A stretch of 37,823 nt of DNA, taken from a virus. A model generated the notes under the pieces. That model was given only the letters and a program-made list of their open reading frames with translations, did not search any database and had not been told where the DNA came from. Positions 31,894 to 37,823 of the stretch are shown here, one piece after another; within the stretch, counting starts at the first letter, position 1; the number at the start of each line of letters is the position of its first letter. The DNA lies in the IMG/VR virus record IMGVR_UViG_3300020457_000026, positions 1 through 37,823 of that record. One strand, 5' to 3'. Made by a program: the position numbers and the translations under genes.

Positions 31894-32220
31894 ATGGCTA
31901 TAACAAAGGAAGACACTGCACGGAGTTATAAAGGTACGGTCATAGGCGATAACATGGTTGTTAGCTTAAACCTAAAATGGCTGATACAAATATTAACATT
32001 GTGTGGTATGTTGGTGTATTCTTATTACAGAATAGAAATGAGAATCATCGAGTTAGAAGATAAGTTTATAGAGGCTGATACTCATATAGAAGATTTATTA
32101 GCAAAACATGAAGCTGAGGAAGCTGAAAAGAGAATAGCTCTCGAAGAACAGATTAAGTTCTACGAGAAAGAGTTTAACATAAACCCGCTGAGTTGGGGCA
32201 AAAAGAAGAAGAAAAAATGA
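31894..32220 (+). CDS. Membrane-anchored coiled-coil protein, 108 aa
   Basis: TAGGAG ribosome site. A transmembrane helix (~28-46, LKWLIQILTLCGMLVYSYY) is followed by a coiled coil (IEMRIIELEDKFIEADTHIEDLL, EEAEKRIALEEQIKFYEKEF) and a lysine tail (GKKKKKK). Layout parallels the 126-residue protein at 27919. ATGA overlap joins it to the PAP2 phosphatase gene. Last member of the envelope module. Function unknown. Confidence 0.68.
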   Translation: MAITKEDTARSYKGTVIGDNMVVSLNLKWLIQILTLCGMLVYSYYRIEMRIIELEDKFIEADTHIEDLLAKHEAEEAEKRIALEEQIKFYEKEFNINPLSWGKKKKKK

Positions 32221-32852
32221 TTAAATTAAAAGAACTTATAGAACTTCGTAGTATGGGATACTACAAAACTAAAAATGAAATCAAAAAGAAACATCGAGAA
32301 AGAATCAATCAAAGAGTAACTATTTGGGATGAAAATTTAGTAGTACCAAAAAAATTACCACCTGAGAATGATTCTAAACTTACAATGCGTGAGTTGAAAA
32401 TGTTACAAAAAATAAAACCAAATAATGATTTTGTTGAATCTGGTGATGATATCAAAAAATCTTTTATGCCTTTGATTGAAAAACATGGTGTAAAAGTAAC
32501 GGAAGATTTTTTATCAAAGATACTGAAAGAAAGTGGTAAGTATATTATGGAACTGAAGTATCATTACAATAGACCAAGACCATATCAAGTTGCTGAGTTC
32601 TATAATATAGACTTGGGTGAAAATACACTTGAAAGTATGAAAACACCAAGTTACCCAAGTGGTCATGCCGTACAAGGTTATTTGATTGGTGAGTATTTAT
32701 CTAAATTAGACCCACACAATTCTAAAGAGTATAGACAGAAAGGTGAAGATATAGCACATTCACGATTAGTTGCAAAAGCACATTACCCATCAGATAAAGT
32801 ATATGGTAAAGAGATTGCTTCACACCTTGCAACTTCTATGAAAAAAATATGA
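32217..32852 (+). CDS. PAP2-family phosphatase (class A acid phosphatase-like), 211 aa
   Basis: All three PAP2 motifs are present: K114...RP (KYHYNRPRP), PSGH (PSYPSGH, H150) and SR-x5-H-x3-D (SRLVAKAHYPSD, R183, H189, D193). The His pair forms the phosphohistidine site for hydrolysing phosphate esters. No transmembrane set is visible, so it looks like the soluble class A type rather than a lipid phosphatase. The ATG at 32217 overlaps the upstream stop; an ATG at 32193 lies deep inside the previous gene. The N-terminus MIKLKELIEL resembles a capsid-targeting sequence. Substrate unknown. Confidence 0.8.
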   Translation: MIKLKELIELRSMGYYKTKNEIKKKHRERINQRVTIWDENLVVPKKLPPENDSKLTMRELKMLQKIKPNNDFVESGDDIKKSFMPLIEKHGVKVTEDFLSKILKESGKYIMELKYHYNRPRPYQVAEFYNIDLGENTLESMKTPSYPSGHAVQGYLIGEYLSKLDPHNSKEYRQKGEDIAHSRLVAKAHYPSDKVYGKEIASHLATSMKKI

Positions 32853-33238
32853 TAACTCTAAAAGAAATTTACCAATTAAATGAAAGAACAGATTTTCAGT
32901 ATGTAGCATCTGAATTGGTAAAATATTACAATCTAAAATCTAAGATAAAATTTGGTGTAGGTAGAAACGAAGCTGAATATGATTGGGATAGAGATATAAT
33001 AAAATTAAGAAGAAGTTATCCAAGTGTCAAGGAATTCATAATCTCAGTTTTACATGAAATACATCATGCTCTACAAGTAAAGAAATATGGTAGAAGAAAG
33101 TTTCTGAAGAAATATGCACAAGCAAGTCAAATGGCTATAGTTAAAGGTTTTGATAGATATGATGATAATAAATGGGAAAGAAAAGCTGAAAATTGGGCAC
33201 AACAGGAATATATGAAAAAATGGAAAAATAATTTCTAA
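32849..33238 (+). CDS. Zincin-like metalloprotease (HExxH), 129 aa
   Basis: The motif LHEIHHALQ gives H69-E70-x-x-H73, the zinc site of metallopeptidases, with a possible third ligand Glu in ERKAENWAQQEY. Length and layout resemble compact SprT/ImmA-like phage zincins; no further subfamily is claimed. It overlaps the PAP2 gene by ATGA. Its N-terminus MITLKEIYQLNE resembles a capsid-targeting peptide with an (L)-x-E cleavage-like site, and it shares the MI-LKE start with the PAP2 protein. A role as an injected or processing protease is inference. Confidence 0.68.
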   Translation: MITLKEIYQLNERTDFQYVASELVKYYNLKSKIKFGVGRNEAEYDWDRDIIKLRRSYPSVKEFIISVLHEIHHALQVKKYGRRKFLKKYAQASQMAIVKGFDRYDDNKWERKAENWAQQEYMKKWKNNF

Positions 33239-33447
33239 TTTTTTCCTGTTGGCGTTATATATATTAATAACTATAGTTATGAATTCATTAAAGGTTCTAA
33301 GAAAAATCCAACCTTATTTTTCTCTGAAAATAATACGCACATTAGACAATAAAAATTACATTCTGAGAGATTTATAATATATTTATTAATAACTAAAAGC
33401 ATTAAAAGCAAAAGCAGCAATAGCAACTTTAAATTATTAGGTTTTTT
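33239..33447 (+). other. 209-base intergenic region
   Basis: AT-rich gap between the zincin and the nuclease. It contains TATTTATTA (33380-33388), close to the motif at 9414 and 23928, and TATAAT at 33373-33378 without a good -35 box. TATTAATAACTA-type sequence occurs twice (near 33261 and 33384). A 32-codon ORF from ATG 33279 has no ribosome site and is not called. Probably promoter and leader of the replication genes. Confidence 0.4.
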
Positions 33448-33783
33448 ATGAAAACTCGTTCAGCAAAGAACAAAGGAAAAAGATTACAAAATTCAGTACG
33501 AGATATTCTTCTCGAAACATTCAAAGAACATTTAGAACAAGATGATATCAAATCAACAACAATGGGTGAGAGTGGTGAAGATATTCAGTTATCACCAGCA
33601 GCTCGTAAACTTATACCATATGCCTTTGAATGTAAGAACCAAGAAAAATTAAATATATGGAGTTCATTAGAACAGGCAGAAGAAAATGCACAGAAAGGTA
33701 AACCTATCTTGATATTTAAAAGAAACAGAAGTAAAACATATGCCGTTTTACAATTAGAGGATTTTATTGAATTAATTAAATGA
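33448..33783 (+). CDS. PD-(D/E)XK nuclease-like protein, 111 aa
   Basis: Core motif: ESGEDI (E44/D45), then AFECKNQEKLN (E61-C-K63) and a downstream Gln in SSLEQAEENA. This matches the PD-(D/E)XK active site with the E-x-K arrangement. Size and basic N-terminus (KTRSAKNKGKRLQNSVRD) suit a small phage resolvase or structure-specific nuclease. It is coupled by overlap to the primase gene, so it probably acts in replication or recombination. A Holliday-junction versus other branch specificity is not readable. Confidence 0.65.
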   Translation: MKTRSAKNKGKRLQNSVRDILLETFKEHLEQDDIKSTTMGESGEDIQLSPAARKLIPYAFECKNQEKLNIWSSLEQAEENAQKGKPILIFKRNRSKTYAVLQLEDFIELIK

Positions 33784-34703
33784 GTCAGTTAGTTATAAAC
33801 ATATTAGATAAGGCCTTAAAATCAAAAGGTCAATCTCTCAAGAAGAGTAATGAGTATATGTGGTGGAGTCCTTTTATATCACATCACAAACCAAAACTAC
33901 AAGTAAATATTCAGACTGGTAAGTGGCATTGTTGGGTAAGTAATCAAGGTGGACATAATCACTTTCAGTTATTAAAAGCTATTGGTGCTCCAAGAGAATT
34001 ATTTAAAGAGATGAGTGAAGCCGTGGGTTCCACTTACTACTCTTCAGAAAAGAAAGATGAAAAACAAGTTATAATTAATCTTCCAAAGGAAGCCAAACCA
34101 TTGTGGAATGGTGGTGAATCACTTCAGAAACTTCATGCATTAAGATTTGTAATGGAGAGAGGATTATCAATGGAAGATATAATAAGATATAATTTACACT
34201 ATTGTTTAAGTGGTATATATCAAAATAGAATTATTATACCAAGTTATGATAGTAATGGTCAATTAAATTACTTTGTAGGTCGAGATTTCTACAAGAGTAA
34301 CATGAAGTACAAAAATCCCCCTATACCAAAAGATATTATCGGATTTGATATGTATGTTAATTGGAATGAACCGATTATTCTTTGTGAGGGTGTATTTGAT
34401 GCAATGGCTATTAAAAATAACTCGATTCCTTTGTTTGGTAAAACTATATTACCTAAACTTTATAAGAAGATAGTCGAGAAAAAAGTTTCCCATATAACCA
34501 TTTGTTTGGATGATGATGCTTTCAAAGATTCTTTGGAAATTGCATCTAACTTTATGGATAATGGGATACAAGTTAACTTTGTTAAACTCAAAGGAAAAGA
34601 CCCAAGTGATTTGGGTTATAGGAATATGATAACACATCTAAATACTTCAACCGAAGTAAACTTTAAAGAACTAATGAAAATGAGAATTTATGGTAACAAG
34701 TAA
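33780..34703 (+). CDS. DNA primase (T4 gp61-like, TOPRIM), 307 aa
   Basis: Makes RNA primers at the replication fork. TOPRIM motifs are visible: ILCEGVFDA with catalytic E203, and the acidic run CLDDDAF (D244-D246). The N-terminal region (WWSPFISHHKPKLQVN, KWHCWVSNQGGHN) aligns with the primase zinc finger but keeps only C51; the other ligands appear lost or replaced by His (H35, H36, H50, H59). The middle (ALRFVMERGLSMEDIIRYNLHYC and IIIPSYDSNG) is as in gp61/DnaG. ATGA overlap joins it to the upstream nuclease gene. Confidence 0.82.
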   Translation: MSQLVINILDKALKSKGQSLKKSNEYMWWSPFISHHKPKLQVNIQTGKWHCWVSNQGGHNHFQLLKAIGAPRELFKEMSEAVGSTYYSSEKKDEKQVIINLPKEAKPLWNGGESLQKLHALRFVMERGLSMEDIIRYNLHYCLSGIYQNRIIIPSYDSNGQLNYFVGRDFYKSNMKYKNPPIPKDIIGFDMYVNWNEPIILCEGVFDAMAIKNNSIPLFGKTILPKLYKKIVEKKVSHITICLDDDAFKDSLEIASNFMDNGIQVNFVKLKGKDPSDLGYRNMITHLNTSTEVNFKELMKMRIYGNK

Positions 34704-37700
34704 AATAAAAGTTCCTTTTAGGAAACTAAAACACATACATCACATAAGTGATATTCAAATCAGAAACTTAAAACGACACAAAGAATATGAACAAGTATTC
34801 GAGGGGTTATACAAGGAAGTAAGAAAGAATCCTAATAACGCTATCTCGTATATTGGTGGAGATATTGCTCATAGTAAAACCGAGATGTCACCTGAGTTAG
34901 TAGACCAGTTATCAAGGTTGTTTAAGAACTTAGCTGATATCTGTCCATTAGTTATTATTGCAGGTAATCATGATTGTAATCTAAATAACTTGAATCGTAT
35001 GGATGTATTAACACCAATTGTAGAAAATCTAAATCATCCTAATTTACATTATCTAAAACGAACAGGTGTATATACTTGTGGTGATACTGATTTAGTAGTA
35101 TGGGATGTTTGGGATAAAGAATCAGATTATATCAAAGCAAAAGATATCGAGGGTGATAGGAAGAAAGTTGTATTGTTTCATGGAACAGTCGATAGAAGTG
35201 AAACTGATTTAGGATTCAAGTTACCATCTAAAGTAAAGATGAGTATGTTCAAAGGATATGATTTAGGATTACTTGGTGATATTCATAAAAGACAATTCCT
35301 AAACAAAGAAGAAACTATTGCTTATTGTGGTTCATTGGTTCAACAAAATCATGGTGAGGATATTGGTAAAGGTTATTTACTATGGGATATGGAAACTCTT
35401 AAATCAGAATACATTGAGATTCCAAATGAGTATGGTTATTATACAATCAATATTGATAATGGTAAGTTACCTGAACTACCAGATTTTCCCAAGAAACCAA
35501 GAGTTCGTGTACGAGTAAGTAATACAAAACCATCACAATTAAAAAAGTTGATGGCAGAACTACAGAAGAAAGCAAAGATTCAAGAAAGTGTTATTACAAG
35601 AGTTGATGGTTTAAGTACAGATAAAATTAGAGATAAGAAGATTAATATTGGGGATGTTAATAATCCTGATTATCAATATGATTTAATTAGTGAGTATTTA
35701 AAAAATAATTACATTGTAGATGATGAAACAATGATTAAGATAAAGGATATCATCAAAGAATTAAATAGTGTAATACCAGAAGCTGATATCAAACGAAATA
35801 TTAGTTGGAAGTTAAAGAAGTTTGAATTTAGTAATCTATTCAGTTATGGTGAGGATAATGTAGTTGATTTCACAAAACTAAATGGTATGATTGGATTGTT
35901 TGCCCCTAATGCTAGTGGTAAATCTGCTTTATTGGATGCCTTATGTTTTAATTTATTCGATATTAGTTCTCGTGCTTATAAGGCTGATAATATTATCAAC
36001 AAAGCAAAAAACAATTTGTATTGTAAAGTAAACTTTGAAATAGATGGTATGGATTATTTTATCGAGAAAAAAGGTAAAAAGAATCTTAGAACAGGCCATG
36101 TAAAAGTAGATATAGATTTTTGGATGGTAGATGAAACAGGTGAAGAAATATCATTAAATGGTGACCAAAGAAGAACTACACAAAATAATATTAAAAAGGT
36201 TATTGGTAACTACGAAGATTTCATATTAACATCAATGAGTTCACAAAATGATTCTACTGTGTTTATAGATAAAACACAAAAAGAAAGAAAAGAGTTACTA
36301 TCTCAGTTTATGGGATTAAAGATATTCGATACTTTATATCAACAAGCTGCTGAAGATATCAGAGAAGTAAATACACTTTTAAATGATTTCAAGAAAGCTG
36401 ATTATGATTCAGAGTTAGCACAGATAACAAATGATTTGATTTTACTAAAGGGTAAAGAAAAAGAATTTAAAAAAGATGAAAAAGATTTAAAGAAAGAGTA
36501 TAAGAAAATAACTACTGATATTCAAGAACAAACTAAACGATTAAAACCTGTAGATGATAGTTTGAAGAGTATAGATGTATTGGAAGAAGAACATACTAAA
36601 TTAACACAATTATCAGATAATGTCAAGGAAAAACTTTCAGAGTATGAGATAGAACAATATGATTTTGAAAAGGCTACACAAGAAATAGAAAATAAAATTC
36701 TTATCTACAAACAAGATGGTGTAGAAGAAAATTATTACAAGTTAGAAAAGTTAGAAGAAGAAAGAGATTTATTTCAAATAGAAATCGATAAACTTAAAAT
36801 TGAGGTTCGTAATAAATTAGATAAAATTGAGAAACTTGGTGATGTAACTCATGATGAGAATTGTGAACATTGTATGAGTAATCCATTTACATTAGATGCT
36901 ATTGAAACTAAGAAGAACCTTGAAAAAGATAAAACACTTGCACAAGAATATGTACAAAAGAAACAAACGATGGATGATGAAATCCAAAAGATGTTCAAGG
37001 TTCGTGCATTCAAAAAAGATTTAGATGAGTTAGAAAGTAATTTAAATGAAAAACAAAGATATCAAGATAACATTACATCTAATATAAACATCACAAAAGA
37101 AAAACAAAAGAACATTATGACTCAGTTCAATCTTATTACAAGTGAGATGGAAAGAGCAAAATCACAAGAACAGAATGTAGTATTTAATGAACAAATATTA
37201 CAAGAGATTGATAACTTAGAAAATCATCAAACTGATTTAGATTATCAATTAGGTGTAGTTGGTAAAAAAGTAACTACACTACATGGTGAAATTCAAGTAC
37301 TTAGAAATAAAGAAAATCAAATCAATGAGAATATTGATAAGGTTGCAGAACTTGAAGATTCACATCAGGCATATCAGTATTTATTAGAGGCCATCAAACG
37401 AGATGGTGTACCATATGACCTTATCAGTAAATCACTTCCTACTGTAGAGGGTGCTGTAAATGATATCTTAGCACAGATAGTTGATTTTAGTATTATCTTC
37501 AATATGGATGGAAAACAAATCGATACACATATTGTTTATGATGATGATAGAGTATGGCCTCTTGAATTAAGTAGTGGTATGGAACGATTCATATCATCAC
37601 TTGCTATTCGTGTAGGATTGATGAATGTATCTAACTTACCGAGAAGTAACTTCCTTGCTATTGACGAGGGTTGGGGAACAATGGATTCGGATAATCTGAA

Positions 37701-37823
37701 CTCAGTTGCACAATTATTCCAATATCTGAAAACAGAATTTCAGTTCTCATTAGTTGTTTCACATATAGAATCAATGAGAGATTTTGTAGATACCTTATTG
37801 GAAATCAAAAAGGTAGGAGGAAG
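34690..37823 (+). CDS. Mre11 (gp47)-Rad50 (gp46) fusion, SbcD-SbcC in one polypeptide (3' partial, at least 1044 aa)
   Basis: A single frame runs from ATG 34690 to the right edge with no stop. Residues ~14-205 are the metallophosphoesterase: HISDIQ, GGDIAH (D58), AGNHD (N93-H94-D95), FHGT (H164), LLGDIHK (H199). Residues ~377-1044 are a Rad50/SbcC ATPase: Walker A APNASGKS (to 412), coiled coil, zinc hook C725-E-H-C728, second coiled coil, signature LSSGME (960-965), Walker B LAIDEG (D992/E993) and H-loop VVSHIE (H1025). In T4 these are separate genes 47 and 46, which process DNA ends for recombination-dependent replication. The first metal motif reads D-I-Q where D-x-H is usual. The C-terminus is cut by the window. 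It overlaps the primase by 14 bases. Confidence 0.9.
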   Translation, partial: MVTSKIKVPFRKLKHIHHISDIQIRNLKRHKEYEQVFEGLYKEVRKNPNNAISYIGGDIAHSKTEMSPELVDQLSRLFKNLADICPLVIIAGNHDCNLNNLNRMDVLTPIVENLNHPNLHYLKRTGVYTCGDTDLVVWDVWDKESDYIKAKDIEGDRKKVVLFHGTVDRSETDLGFKLPSKVKMSMFKGYDLGLLGDIHKRQFLNKEETIAYCGSLVQQNHGEDIGKGYLLWDMETLKSEYIEIPNEYGYYTINIDNGKLPELPDFPKKPRVRVRVSNTKPSQLKKLMAELQKKAKIQESVITRVDGLSTDKIRDKKINIGDVNNPDYQYDLISEYLKNNYIVDDETMIKIKDIIKELNSVIPEADIKRNISWKLKKFEFSNLFSYGEDNVVDFTKLNGMIGLFAPNASGKSALLDALCFNLFDISSRAYKADNIINKAKNNLYCKVNFEIDGMDYFIEKKGKKNLRTGHVKVDIDFWMVDETGEEISLNGDQRRTTQNNIKKVIGNYEDFILTSMSSQNDSTVFIDKTQKERKELLSQFMGLKIFDTLYQQAAEDIREVNTLLNDFKKADYDSELAQITNDLILLKGKEKEFKKDEKDLKKEYKKITTDIQEQTKRLKPVDDSLKSIDVLEEEHTKLTQLSDNVKEKLSEYEIEQYDFEKATQEIENKILIYKQDGVEENYYKLEKLEEERDLFQIEIDKLKIEVRNKLDKIEKLGDVTHDENCEHCMSNPFTLDAIETKKNLEKDKTLAQEYVQKKQTMDDEIQKMFKVRAFKKDLDELESNLNEKQRYQDNITSNINITKEKQKNIMTQFNLITSEMERAKSQEQNVVFNEQILQEIDNLENHQTDLDYQLGVVGKKVTTLHGEIQVLRNKENQINENIDKVAELEDSHQAYQYLLEAIKRDGVPYDLISKSLPTVEGAVNDILAQIVDFSIIFNMDGKQIDTHIVYDDDRVWPLELSSGMERFISSLAIRVGLMNVSNLPRSNFLAIDEGWGTMDSDNLNSVAQLFQYLKTEFQFSLVVSHIESMRDFVDTLLEIKKVGG

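Noticed and set aside
32193-32216. ATG 32193 as start of the PAP2 gene
   Set aside because: It lies in the lysine-rich end of the previous gene; ATG 32217 gives the usual ATGA coupling.
33279-33377. 32-codon ORF in the gap before the nuclease gene
   Set aside because: No ribosome site, no coupling to neighbours and no recognisable sequence.
35318-35518. 66-codon + strand ORF inside the Mre11 region
   Set aside because: It is out of frame within the continuous Mre11-Rad50 fusion.
1-37823. tRNA genes, CRISPR arrays, insertion sequences, integrase or attachment sites
   Set aside because: None were found by reading; the only tRNA-like fold is the tmRNA end domain.

Overview
The window is AT-rich, gene-dense viral DNA, almost all on the + strand, with frequent ATGA and TAATG start/stop overlaps. 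It is part of a T4-like contractile-tailed phage (myovirus). The sequence shows a gp25-type baseplate wedge, a gp6-type wedge, a gp55-like late sigma factor, a gp61-like primase and gp47/gp46-type recombination nuclease domains. No integrase, tRNA or CRISPR array was seen. The host is probably an FCB-group bacterium. One phage gene encodes a secreted protein ending in a YPNPF-type type IX secretion (T9SS) sorting domain, and the next full-size gene looks like the T9SS outer-membrane protein PorV/PorQ. Strong AGGAG ribosome sites are common, which is unusual for classical Bacteroidota. A marine FCB lineage such as Marinimicrobia or Ignavibacteria fits, but this is inference.

Layout. 1-1944: a UV-damage endonuclease (cut by the left edge) and small proteins. 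1948-2291: a phage-encoded tmRNA with an unusual tag, followed by a hairpin and a membrane-anchored 3D-domain protein. 2942-7175: four genes (DNA methyltransferase, GNAT-like/2OG-dioxygenase fusion, YunG-like cysteine protein, fold-type II PLP enzyme) that look like a nucleic-acid or small-molecule modification cassette. 7187-9008: a promoter candidate, an HD phosphohydrolase, a small membrane protein and the gp55-like sigma factor, closed by a strong bidirectional terminator. One small membrane gene (9067-9288) lies on the minus strand. 9445-23893: baseplate and other virion structural genes, including a 1629-residue protein with an embedded Hint (intein-like) domain.

24014-32220: about 8 kb of envelope-directed genes. 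It holds a T9SS-type secreted protein, a PorV/PorQ-like barrel, an 11-residue Cys-rich ORF, a CsgG-like lipoprotein and a second CsgG-like secreted protein flanking a barrel, and several membrane/coiled-coil proteins. This is the most unusual part: it suggests that the phage remodels or uses the outer membrane and T9SS of its host. 32217-33238: a PAP2 phosphatase and a zincin whose N-termini resemble capsid-targeting sequences. 33448-37823: a PD-(D/E)XK nuclease, a primase with a degenerate zinc finger, and a single polypeptide joining Mre11 (gp47)-type nuclease and Rad50 (gp46)-type ATPase domains, cut by the right edge.

How they work together. The sigma factor probably directs late transcription of the baseplate and envelope modules. 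The primase, nuclease and Mre11-Rad50 fusion serve replication and recombination. tmRNA and UvdE support translation rescue and genome repair. All functions are read from motifs; no searches were run.
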